Shown here piece by piece: positions 1-6,609 of a stretch of DNA of 10,504 nt. Made by a program: the position numbers and the translations under genes. The stretch is from an uncultured Eubacterium sp. Lineage in GTDB: Bacteria; Bacillota; Clostridia; Lachnospirales; Lachnospiraceae. The stretch spans positions 1 through 10,504 of the forward strand of contig URQO01000064.1 of the NCBI GenBank assembly GCA_900550135.1, in the 5' to 3' direction. The first letter of the stretch is position 1, and each line of letters starts with the position of its first letter. Under the pieces are notes generated by a model. That model made no database searches. It was not told the origin of the DNA and was given only the letters and a program-made list of their open reading frames with translations.

Positions 1-52
1 GACTGTAAATCTGCTGCAACTTGCTTCGATGGTTCGAATCCATCTCTGCCCA
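1..52 (+). tRNA. tRNA-Tyr (GTA), 3' part only
   Basis: This is the 3' part of a tRNA whose 5' half lies before the window. The anticodon GTA sits at 5-7 in the loop CTGTAAA, followed by the 3' side of the anticodon stem (TCTGC). A long variable arm follows (about 15-27), as expected for bacterial class II tRNA-Tyr. The T arm is GATGG / TTCGAAT / CCATC at 28-44. The acceptor 3' strand TCTGCCC is at 45-51 and the discriminator A at 52. No CCA is encoded, so the tail would be added after transcription. Confidence 0.93.
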
Positions 53-81
53 TTACTCTTTATAGAGTAACTTAATACTAT

Positions 82-155
82 CGCGGGATGGAGCAGTCTG
101 GAAGCTCGCCGGGCTCATAACCCGGAGGTCATAGGTTCAAATCCTATTCCCGCAA
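82..155 (+). tRNA. Initiator tRNA-fMet (CAT)
   Basis: Complete 74-nt tRNA. The acceptor strands are CGCGGGA (82-88) and TCCCGCA (148-154), giving the C1/A72 mismatch that marks bacterial initiator tRNA. The anticodon CAT is at 116-118, flanked by the three G-C pairs (GGG/CCC) of the anticodon stem that are diagnostic for tRNA-fMet. The T arm is ATAGG / TTCAAAT / CCTAT at 131-147 and the discriminator A is at 155. No CCA is encoded. It lies 29 nt after tRNA-Tyr and 6 nt before tRNA-Phe, so the three are surely co-transcribed. Confidence 0.96.
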
Positions 156-161
156 TTTAAT

Positions 162-234
<73 letters not shown>

Positions 235-255
235 TTTTTATGTTTAAAATTATAT

Positions 256-310
256 GACTTTTATCTTAAAGATATTTACAAAAGATATTTTTAAGATGAA
301 AGTCTTTTTT
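256..310 (+). terminator. Intrinsic terminator of the tRNA cluster
   Basis: Long hairpin followed by six T's (305-310). The 5' arm 256-270 (GACTTTTATCTTAAA) pairs with 290-304 with a single G-U wobble. The inner part 271-276 also pairs with 284-289 (with wobbles), leaving the 7-nt loop 277-283. It follows tRNA-Phe and precedes the ABC transporter operon. Confidence 0.9.
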
Positions 311-396
311 ATTACAAAAAATTTAAAGGAACAGATTAAAGAGTTGGAAAAGAAGCAAATAATATTTTCTTTAATTTAATATTATTTACATCATAT

Positions 397-420
397 TAAT
401 ATCAAAATGTGTTGATATTA
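397..420. repeat. Perfect 9-bp inverted repeat, possible operator
   Basis: TAATATCAA (397-405) and TTGATATTA (412-420) are exact reverse complements separated by 6 nt. Arm length and spacing would suit a dimeric regulator site upstream of the ABC operon. The right arm contains a -35-like TTGATA. There is no T-tract after it, so it is not a terminator. AT-rich sequence makes chance dyads more likely, so the function is only suggested. Confidence 0.45.
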
Positions 421-450
421 TATCTAAAACATAATCTACAAATTATAAAT

Positions 451-492
451 GTTATAAATAATAAGTTATAATGAATAAGTTATAGGAAATAG
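451..492. repeat. Three 14-bp direct repeats (GTTATA units)
   Basis: GTTATA occurs at 451, 465 and 479, exactly 14 bp apart. The full units are GTTATAAATAATAA, GTTATAATGAATAA and GTTATAGGAAATAG. Units 1 and 2 match at 12 of 14 positions, and units 2 and 3 at 10 of 14. The middle unit contains TATAAT. They lie 130-170 nt upstream of the lipoprotein start and could be regulator sites or a small slippage product. Confidence 0.5.
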
Positions 493-608
493 AAATAATA
501 TTTCAATTTATAATATTTAGGTTTGTAAGATATTACATATAGATTATTTCAAAAGACATAATTGAAAACAAATTATATGTATATCATGTAGCATCAATCA
601 ATTTTTAG

Positions 609-616
609 TAGGAGGT
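609..616 (+). promoter_or_regulatory. RBS that decides the lipoprotein start
   Basis: TAGGAGGT lies 8 nt before the ATG at 625. The internal Met codon at 700, which would give a conventional short signal peptide, has no Shine-Dalgarno sequence upstream. The ATG at 620 is followed directly by TAA in its own frame. The start at 625 is therefore preferred. Confidence 0.8.
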
Positions 617-624
617 TAAATGTA

Positions 625-1671
625 ATGAAAAAAATTGAGGTAAAAAGAAATAAGGCAAAAAAATGTGAGAAAATAAATATTAGATTATGCAAATTAAATA
701 TGGCTAAAAAGATATTAGTAATAGTTATGTCAATGGTATTAATATTATCATTAACTGCTTGTCAAAAAGAAAAAAATAGTGAATCAAAAGATGAAAAATT
801 AGTAGTTGCATATCAGATGGGTATATCTTATACTCCGTTGTTGATTATGAAGGACCAGAAGTTAATTGAAAAACATTATGGAAAAAAAATTGATGTAGAG
901 TGGAAATTGATGGCAAGTGGTGCGGCAATTAGCGAAGGAATAACAGCTGGTTCAGTTGACTTTGGAGCACTTGGATCTTCAGTTGCAATTAACGGAATAA
1001 TGTCCAATGTTCCATATAAGATTTGTACAGGTTTAGCAGCCGTATCATGTGGAATACAAACAAGTGACAAAAATATCAATAGTTTAAAAGATATAACAAA
1101 GGATAAGCAAATTGCAGTTACACAGATTAATAGCCAACCACATATTTTATTGGCAATGGCTGCAAAGAAAGAACTAGGTGATGCACATGCTTTGGATAAA
1201 AACCTTGTTCCAATGGCAAATGCTGATGGATATTCAGCATTAATATCAGGGGCTGTGCAGTGTCATATGGTATTGTCTCCATACAACATAATGGAAGATG
1301 AAGAAGATAATATGCACACAATAAAAGTAAGCGACGATGTATGGACAAAGGGAAATACTTCAATTGTAGGAATTGGATCAGAAAATATTTACAAAAATAA
1401 TCCTGAATTATATAAAGCATTCTGTGATGCAACAGAAGAAGCAATGAAGTATATAAAAGAAAATCCTGATAAAACAGCAAAACTCTTAACAGAAAGTTAT
1501 GATGCTTCTGAAGAAGAAATTTTGAAATGGTTAAAAGATGATTCAACACAGTACAATACTAACTTGCAGGGAATTATGGAATTATCAAATTTTATGGTTG
1601 AAGAAGGCTTTATGGATAAAGGACCTAAAAATATAAAAGAATTAACTTTTGATAATGTAAAAGGAAATTAA
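625..1671 (+). CDS. ABC transporter substrate-binding lipoprotein, NitT/TauT/SsuA (NMT1-like) family
   Basis: Extracellular, membrane-anchored binding protein of an ABC importer, 348 aa. The signal peptide hydrophobic core is at about residues 30-43, with lipobox L-T-A-C ending at Cys46, so the mature protein would be lipidated there. A basic 25-residue stretch precedes the usual Met-Ala-Lys-Lys signal start, giving an unusually long n-region; the strong RBS at 609-616 supports this longer start. The mature part has the type II periplasmic-binding fold layout of the NitT/TauT group: YQMGISYTPLLI (63-74), then the characteristic AGSVDFGALGSS (108-119), where family members recognise the ligand. 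It is followed after 25 nt by the permease and then the ATPase. The family carries nitrate, taurine, alkanesulfonates, thiamine precursors and other small molecules; the substrate here cannot be told, and no catabolic gene is adjacent. Confidence 0.9.
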   Translation: MKKIEVKRNKAKKCEKINIRLCKLNMAKKILVIVMSMVLILSLTACQKEKNSESKDEKLVVAYQMGISYTPLLIMKDQKLIEKHYGKKIDVEWKLMASGAAISEGITAGSVDFGALGSSVAINGIMSNVPYKICTGLAAVSCGIQTSDKNINSLKDITKDKQIAVTQINSQPHILLAMAAKKELGDAHALDKNLVPMANADGYSALISGAVQCHMVLSPYNIMEDEEDNMHTIKVSDDVWTKGNTSIVGIGSENIYKNNPELYKAFCDATEEAMKYIKENPDKTAKLLTESYDASEEEILKWLKDDSTQYNTNLQGIMELSNFMVEEGFMDKGPKNIKELTFDNVKGN

Positions 1672-1696
1672 AAATAATAAAAAGAAGGAGAAAAAA

Positions 1697-2473
1697 GTGA
1701 AAAGTAAAACAAAAAGTTTTCTTATAAAAATAATTTTCATTATAGCAGTGTTAGCATTATGGCAATTACTGTATTCAATGAAAATTTGGCCGGAAATATT
1801 GTTTCCATCGTTAAAAAGTATAGGAAAAGCATTTATAGTAGCGTTTACAGAAAAAGATTTAGGACTGATGGTTTTACATTCGTTGTCGTTAATTGTAAAA
1901 GGATTATTGATAGGAATAGTGATGGCTTTAGTATTTTCCAGTCTATCAGTTGTAAGTGAAATATTTTATAACATTTATAATATGATTGTGTCCATGTGTG
2001 ATTTGATACCGGGAATTGCATTGATTCCAATAGCAATTTTATGGTTAGGTGTAGGAGATGCGGCAATCATATTTATGGTAATACATGCAGTTGTTTGGCC
2101 AATGTCCAGAAGTATAATTGATGGGTTTAATGCAGTACCTCAATTGTATTTGGAAGTAGGAAGAAACTTGGGACTTAATCCTGTCAAATTAGTATTTGGC
2201 GTTTTTGTTCCGGCAGCACTTCCAAGGATATTTTCAGGAATTAAAGTTGGATGGGCAAGAGCATGGCGTGGACTGATAAGTGCAGAGATGATATTTGGCG
2301 GAGGCGGAGCTTTAGGCATAGGCTATTACATTCAGGACAGACGTACAAACACAGACATTGCCGGAGTATTTGCAACAATAATTGTTATTGTATTAATAGG
2401 GATAATTGTAGAATATGGATTGTTTAGAACTATTGAGAATAGAACATTTAAGAAATGGGGAATGACACGATGA
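1697..2473 (+). CDS. ABC transporter permease, NitT/TauT/SsuC type
   Basis: Integral membrane subunit of the importer, 258 aa, with about six transmembrane segments (approximately residues 8-28, 62-84, 95-117, 120-140, 180-200 and 222-245). The cytoplasmic EAA coupling loop is visible at about 152-176, starting LEVGRNLGLNPVK, with the invariant Gly in the expected place. It docks on the ATPase. The following ARAWRGLISAEMIFG and GIGYYI stretch is typical of SsuC/TauC-like permeases. Translation starts at GTG 1697, 6 nt after AAGGAG (1685-1690). The TGA stop overlaps the ATG of the ATPase gene (ATGA), implying translational coupling. Length is normal for the family. Confidence 0.93.
   Translation: MKSKTKSFLIKIIFIIAVLALWQLLYSMKIWPEILFPSLKSIGKAFIVAFTEKDLGLMVLHSLSLIVKGLLIGIVMALVFSSLSVVSEIFYNIYNMIVSMCDLIPGIALIPIAILWLGVGDAAIIFMVIHAVVWPMSRSIIDGFNAVPQLYLEVGRNLGLNPVKLVFGVFVPAALPRIFSGIKVGWARAWRGLISAEMIFGGGGALGIGYYIQDRRTNTDIAGVFATIIVIVLIGIIVEYGLFRTIENRTFKKWGMTR
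2457..2472 (+). promoter_or_regulatory. RBS and start codon choice for the ATPase gene
   Basis: The frame is open from an ATG at 2455, but GGGGAA (2457-2462) lies 7 nt before the second ATG at 2470, whose ATG overlaps the permease TGA stop. Nothing like a Shine-Dalgarno precedes 2455. The start at 2470 removes five residues. Confidence 0.7.
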
Positions 2474-3213
2474 CACAATCGATGCTTGAAATTAGAAATT
2501 TAAAAAAGAAATATAAAAATTCTGAAAGGACAATTTTAAATAATATAAACTTGTCTATAGATGAAGAAGATTTTTTATGTGTTTTAGGTCCTTCAGGATG
2601 TGGAAAATCAACAATGATAAGATGTATTGCCGGTTTTGAAGATTATGACGGAAGTGTTACTGTAAGTGGAGAAAGTGTTGTGAAACCGGGACCAGACAGA
2701 ATTATGGTTTTTCAGGATTTTAATCAGCTTTTTCCATGGAAAACGGTTGAAGGAAATTTGACATACGCATTAAAAGTATTCGGATTAAAGGATAAAAAAG
2801 AAAGAAAAAGAAAAGCAGAAAAATATTTGGAAAAAGTAAATTTACTGCAGTATAAAGATTATTATCCACATCAATTAAGTGGTGGAATGAAACAAAGGGT
2901 AGCTATAGCTAAAGGATTGGCATTAGGCTCAAAAATTATAATGATGGATGAACCTTTTGCAGCTTTAGACGCTATGACAAGAAAACAGTTGCAAAAAGAA
3001 CTTATCAAAATTAAAGAAAAAGAGAAAATGACAGTATTGTTTATTACACATAACATTCAGGAAGCAATTTCTCTTGGAAATAGAATTATGGTAATGTCAA
3101 AAGATGGAGTTATAAAAGAACTTATGGATAATCCAATAAAGAAACCTGTTACTCCGGTTAGCGAAGGCTATGGAGAATTATGGGAACATTTGAACAACTT
3201 GTTGACACAATAA
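2470..3213 (+). CDS. ABC transporter ATP-binding protein, NitT/TauT/SsuB type
   Basis: Cytoplasmic ATPase powering the importer, 247 aa from the chosen start (252 aa from ATG 2455). All ABC motifs are intact. Numbered from 2470 they are: Walker A GPSGCGKST at 40-48; Q-loop Gln at about 82 in VFQDFNQLFPW; signature LSGGMKQR at 136-143; Walker B IIMMDEP at 156-162; D-loop AALD; switch His at about 194 in ITHN. The FQDFNQLFPW form of the Q-loop with a nearby Trp is typical of the TauB/SsuB/NrtD group. It is the last gene of the three-gene importer operon and is followed by an intrinsic terminator. No regulatory C-terminal domain is present. Confidence 0.95.
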   Translation: MTQSMLEIRNLKKKYKNSERTILNNINLSIDEEDFLCVLGPSGCGKSTMIRCIAGFEDYDGSVTVSGESVVKPGPDRIMVFQDFNQLFPWKTVEGNLTYALKVFGLKDKKERKRKAEKYLEKVNLLQYKDYYPHQLSGGMKQRVAIAKGLALGSKIIMMDEPFAALDAMTRKQLQKELIKIKEKEKMTVLFITHNIQEAISLGNRIMVMSKDGVIKELMDNPIKKPVTPVSEGYGELWEHLNNLLTQ

Positions 3214-3241
3214 TATTAAAAAATATAATATGATTATTTAG

Positions 3242-3282
3242 AAATCTTCTCAAGAGAAAAAAGACTTTTGAGAAGATTTTTT
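3242..3282 (+). terminator. Intrinsic terminator after the ABC operon
   Basis: AAATCTTCTCAA (3242-3253) pairs perfectly with TTGAGAAGATTT (3268-3279). The 14-nt loop can shrink by two further pairs. The T-run spans 3277-3282. It closes the importer operon and isolates it from the next promoter. Confidence 0.9.
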
Positions 3283-3337
3283 GTAAACTTAATTAGGGTG
3301 GTTATTTGGTTAATGTAGTGTAAGAGTGATGTATTTA

Positions 3338-3346
3338 TGGTATAAT
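3338..3346 (+). promoter_or_regulatory. Extended -10 promoter directly before the decarboxylase ATG
   Basis: TGG-TATAAT: a perfect -10 hexamer (3341-3346) with the TGn extension (3338-3340). No good -35 is present 17 bp upstream, which fits an extended -10 promoter. Transcription would be expected to begin about 7 nt downstream, at 3353-3354, which is the ATG itself. The mRNA would then have essentially no leader. Confidence 0.65.
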
Positions 3347-3353
3347 CAAGTCT

Positions 3354-4922
3354 ATGAGTGAAAGTTTATATAATAAGTTAATTGAATATAGTAAAAATGG
3401 AAAATACCCTTTACATATGCCGGGACATAAAAGGAATAAACATTTATTTGCAGATAATATAGATCCATATGATATTGATATTACAGAGATTACGGATTTT
3501 GATGATTTACATCACGCAGATGGCATTATTTTGGAAGTTATGAAAAATGCAGCTGATTTTTTTGGAACAAAGAAAACCTGGTTTTTAGTAAATGGCAGTA
3601 GTTGTGGACTATTGTCAGCAATATCTGCTGTAACAAACATCGGTGACAATATTTTAATAGGTAGAAACTGCCACAAATCTATATATAATATTTGTCAGTT
3701 AAAGAATTTAAAGGTTGATTATATTTATCCTGATTTTATAGAAAAATGGGGGATAAACGGAGGATATAGCCCTGAAAAAATAGAATATATATTGAAGAAA
3801 GCAAGAGAGCAGAAAAAAGATGTAAAGGCAGTCGTAATTACTAGTCCTACATACGAAGGTATTTTATCAGATATTGAAAAAATTGCTGAAATTGTTCATA
3901 GATATAACAGTGTATTGATAGTAGATGAAGCTCATGGAGCACATTTGGGAATAAGTAAAAAATGGCCTGTACCTGCATATAAACAGGGAGCAGACATTGT
4001 TATTGAAAGTGCGCACAAGACTTTACCTGCAATGACACAGACTGCATTTTTGCATATGGGAACAAATAGAGTAGATAGTGAAAAAATACAAAAAAATCTT
4101 TCTATATTTCAGTCAAGCAGTCCATCTTATGTGCTTATGGCAAGTATTGACAAATGTGTAAGACAGTTACAGAAAAATGGGCAAAAAAAATATGATGAAT
4201 TTTTAAATGTTCTTGATAGATTTTATGATAAAACAAAAAAATTAAAAAATATAAAAGTGTTATCTAAGAATGATTTGGTTGGAAATTGTTTGGATTTTGA
4301 CAAAAGTAAGTTGGTTATATTTTCTTTGAAAAAAAGCTTTACCGGAAAAGATTTGGAAAAAGTTTTGCGTGAAAAGTATAATTATGAACTGGAGATGACA
4401 TCATTAAATTACACTTTGGCAATGACAAGTGTATGTGATGATTTTGAAAAAATAGAACAACTTGCAGACGCATTAATTGAAATTGATAATTGCATTGAAA
4501 GAAATTATGGAAAGGTCAATAATACAGATTCAACAATTAAGGAAAATTATTGTGAAAGTTCCTTAGAAAGAAATAGCAAGAGTTGTAAAAATAATAGATT
4601 TATAGAGGAAACTGATGGAGATTATGAAAAAATGGAACAGAGTAGTTTCGAATATTGTTGTGGAAAATCGGTAATGACAATATACGAGGCAACAATAAGT
4701 CCCACTGAAGAGATTCCATTGGATAAGTCTCTTGACAGAGTGGCAGCAGATTACGTGTATGTTTATCCACCGGAAGTTCCAATTGTTGTGCCCGGAGAAA
4801 TTATAACTGAAAATCTTATAAATATGATTAGAACATATATTTCAATGGGACTAAACATTAAAGGAGTTCAATCAGATAAAATACAGGTTGTAAAAAGTCC
4901 ATCCGATATAGTCACGTTGTAA
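3354..4922 (+). CDS. Orn/Lys/Arg decarboxylase family protein (PLP-dependent, fold type I; YaaO/SpeA-like)
   Basis: Cytoplasmic PLP enzyme, 522 aa, of the family that decarboxylates arginine, lysine or ornithine to polyamine precursors. The N-terminal signature LHMPGHKR is at 20-27. The PLP-ring Asp is D191 in VDEAHGAH (190-197), and the Schiff-base lysine is K222 in SAHKTLPAMTQT. The C-terminal decarboxylase domain is recognised by YPPEVPIVVPGE (471-482). Between the large and C-terminal domains lies a hydrophilic Cys-rich segment (about 384-436) that looks like an added linker. There is no Shine-Dalgarno before ATG 3354, and the N-terminal motif rules out the next Met (22) as start. An in-frame TGA at 3327 excludes a longer ATG/GTG start. 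It heads the operon leading to holB, as yaaO does in B. subtilis. Substrate cannot be read from sequence. Confidence 0.9.
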   Translation: MSESLYNKLIEYSKNGKYPLHMPGHKRNKHLFADNIDPYDIDITEITDFDDLHHADGIILEVMKNAADFFGTKKTWFLVNGSSCGLLSAISAVTNIGDNILIGRNCHKSIYNICQLKNLKVDYIYPDFIEKWGINGGYSPEKIEYILKKAREQKKDVKAVVITSPTYEGILSDIEKIAEIVHRYNSVLIVDEAHGAHLGISKKWPVPAYKQGADIVIESAHKTLPAMTQTAFLHMGTNRVDSEKIQKNLSIFQSSSPSYVLMASIDKCVRQLQKNGQKKYDEFLNVLDRFYDKTKKLKNIKVLSKNDLVGNCLDFDKSKLVIFSLKKSFTGKDLEKVLREKYNYELEMTSLNYTLAMTSVCDDFEKIEQLADALIEIDNCIERNYGKVNNTDSTIKENYCESSLERNSKSCKNNRFIEETDGDYEKMEQSSFEYCCGKSVMTIYEATISPTEEIPLDKSLDRVAADYVYVYPPEVPIVVPGEIITENLINMIRTYISMGLNIKGVQSDKIQVVKSPSDIVTL

Positions 4923-4967
4923 AAAATTAGTATCAAATGTGGTACAGGTAGCAAAGGAGTAATATAA

Positions 4968-5552
4968 ATGGCAAAGATTTATTTTGTTTTAGGAAAAAGT
5001 TGTTCAGGAAAAGATACAATTTTTAGATATCTAAAAGAAAACACGGAGCTTAACTTAAAAACAGTTGTAGGTTATACAACAAGACCAATGAGAAAAAATG
5101 AAAAAGACGGCCGGGAATATTTTTTTGTTACAAAAGAACAGCTTGAAAAACTGAAAAGTCAGGGAAAGATAATAGAGTGTAGAGATTACAATACAGTGCA
5201 TGGTGTATGGAGCTATTTTACTGTAGATGATAGTCAGATTACAATTGGAGAAAATGACTATTTGTATATAGGAACATTGGAATCTTTTAACGCAATGGTT
5301 GAGTATTATGGAAGAGAAAATATTGTTCCACTTTATATTCAGGTTGAAACAGGAGAAAGACTGGAGAGGGCTGTAAAAAGAGAAAGGCAGCAGGAAAATC
5401 CTAAATATGCAGAATTGTGTAGGAGATTTTTGGCTGACGAAGAAGATTTTTCAGAGGAAAAAATTAAAGAAGCTAAAATTGAAAAAAGATATATAAATGA
5501 CAGTCTGGACAGATGTATTGCAGAGATTGTAGAAACAATTAAGAAAATGTGA
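4968..5552 (+). CDS. Guanylate kinase-like P-loop protein
   Basis: 194-aa P-loop NTPase resembling guanylate kinase (GMP + ATP to GDP + ADP). The P-loop is GKSCSGKDT (9-17). The nucleotide-binding TTRPMR with R39 and R42, the DGREYFF stretch with Y51, and E70 in GKIIE all match the GMK family. The second half of the GMP site departs from it. The usual GNYYG(S/T) becomes HGVWSYFT with extra residues (79-86). The acidic D-I/V-D-x-Q-G type strand after it reads YIGTLES instead (100-106). It may therefore be a specialised paralogue rather than the housekeeping Gmk. RBS AAAGGAG is at 4953-4959, 8 nt before the ATG; the gap to the decarboxylase is 45 nt with no terminator. In B. subtilis the matching slot holds thymidylate kinase, so a nucleotide-kinase role is plausible but unproven. 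Confidence 0.8.
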   Translation: MAKIYFVLGKSCSGKDTIFRYLKENTELNLKTVVGYTTRPMRKNEKDGREYFFVTKEQLEKLKSQGKIIECRDYNTVHGVWSYFTVDDSQITIGENDYLYIGTLESFNAMVEYYGRENIVPLYIQVETGERLERAVKRERQQENPKYAELCRRFLADEEDFSEEKIKEAKIEKRYINDSLDRCIAEIVETIKKM

Positions 5553-5598
5553 TATTATTAAAGGTGGTTTAACTAATTGGGATATTTGGAAGGATATT

Positions 5599-6609
5599 AT
5601 GGAAGAAGGAAGAGTACTGGGACAAAATCATATAACTAAGCACTTTGAAAATGCCATAAAAATGGGAAAAATATCTCATGCGTATATAATTAATGGTGAA
5701 GAAGGCACCGGCAAAATGAGACTGGCAGTGGAATTTGCCAAGGCATTACAGTGCGAGAATGGAAATGGTGTAGCATGTGAACAATGCAAGTCATGTAAGC
5801 AGACTGATTCAAAAAACCAACCGGATATAAAATATGTAACATATGAAAAAACAGGAATAGGTGTAGATGAAATCAGAGAACAGATAAATGATGACATTGA
5901 CATAAAACCATACAGCAGCAGGTACAAGATATACATTGTTAATCACAGTGAAAAGATGACGGTTCAGGCACAAAATGCTTTGTTAAAAACAATTGAAGAA
6001 CCACCGGAATATGCGATTATTATTTTGCTTACTACAAATGCCGACACATTTTTACAGACTATTTTATCCAGATGTGTGGTACTAAATATAAGACCGGTAA
6101 AAGAAGATATTATTAAAAATCAATTAATGTCACAATATGGAATAAGTAATTACGAAGCAGGAATTGCAGCAGTTTTTAGTGGAGGAAATCCGGGAAAAGC
6201 CATAAAACTAGCAACATCCGAAGATTTTAAAGAATTAAAAGACAGCATTGTAACAATGTTAAATGCACTTGAAAAAGGTGGAATGGATATTGTTACAACC
6301 CATGTAAAAGAAGCAGCATCTTTTAAAAAGCAGATTGAAGAATATTTTAGTCTTATGCGAATTTGGTTTAGGGATGTGCTCTTGTATAAGGCAACAAGGG
6401 ACATAGACAGTTTGATTTTTCAGGATGAATACAAAATAATTCAAGAGATGGCCGAAAAAATGGAGTATGTCGGACTCAACAAAATATTAAAAGCAATAGA
6501 CAATGCACAAAGCAGAATAAATACAAATGTAAATTTTGATGTGACTATAGAAGTATTGTTTTTAACAATAAAGGAAGGATTTAAGAATGATAAAGGTAAT
6601 AGGCGTTAG
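5599..6609 (+). CDS. holB: DNA polymerase III subunit delta'
   Basis: 336-aa AAA+ clamp-loader subunit that helps load the beta sliding clamp. The N-terminus has the DnaX/HolB layout: HAYIINGEEGTGK (27-39) with a degenerate P-loop (Met instead of Ser/Thr after GK). A four-cysteine zinc site follows at C52, C60, C63 and C66. The Walker B region reads IYIVNHSEKM (111-120) without the usual acidic pair, then AQNALLKTIEEPP (124-136). Sensor 1 is TTNADTFLQTILSRC, with the SRC arginine finger at R158. The weakened ATP site is normal for delta', which does not hydrolyse ATP. RBS GGAAGGA (5588-5594) is 4 nt before the ATG. Its last 23 nt overlap the next gene, so the two are probably translationally coupled. 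Confidence 0.94.
   Translation: MEEGRVLGQNHITKHFENAIKMGKISHAYIINGEEGTGKMRLAVEFAKALQCENGNGVACEQCKSCKQTDSKNQPDIKYVTYEKTGIGVDEIREQINDDIDIKPYSSRYKIYIVNHSEKMTVQAQNALLKTIEEPPEYAIIILLTTNADTFLQTILSRCVVLNIRPVKEDIIKNQLMSQYGISNYEAGIAAVFSGGNPGKAIKLATSEDFKELKDSIVTMLNALEKGGMDIVTTHVKEAASFKKQIEEYFSLMRIWFRDVLLYKATRDIDSLIFQDEYKIIQEMAEKMEYVGLNKILKAIDNAQSRINTNVNFDVTIEVLFLTIKEGFKNDKGNRR

Larger units (their letters stand above)
311..624 (+). other. AT-rich spacer before the ABC transporter operon
   Basis: I see no convincing gene or recognised riboswitch in these 314 nt; in particular the conserved TPP-riboswitch cores are absent. Two repeat structures are present and listed separately (inverted repeat 397-420, triple direct repeat 451-492). 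Several -10-like sequences occur (TATAAT at 467-472 and 509-514), but none has a good -35 at the right distance. TTGATA at 412-417 and TTGAAA at 562-567 are -35-like without a good partner. The operon promoter must lie here, because a strong terminator sits upstream, but I cannot place it. Confidence 0.6.

Noticed and set aside
296..379. 27-codon plus-strand frame (MKVFFITKNLKEQ...) after the tRNA cluster
   Set aside because: The start codon lies inside the 3' arm of the terminator hairpin, no ribosome binding site precedes it, and such short frames are expected by chance.
1127..1549. 140-codon minus-strand frame within the lipoprotein gene
   Set aside because: It is antisense to a clear coding gene, shows low-complexity Leu/His-rich translation, and has no ribosome binding site or recognisable domain.
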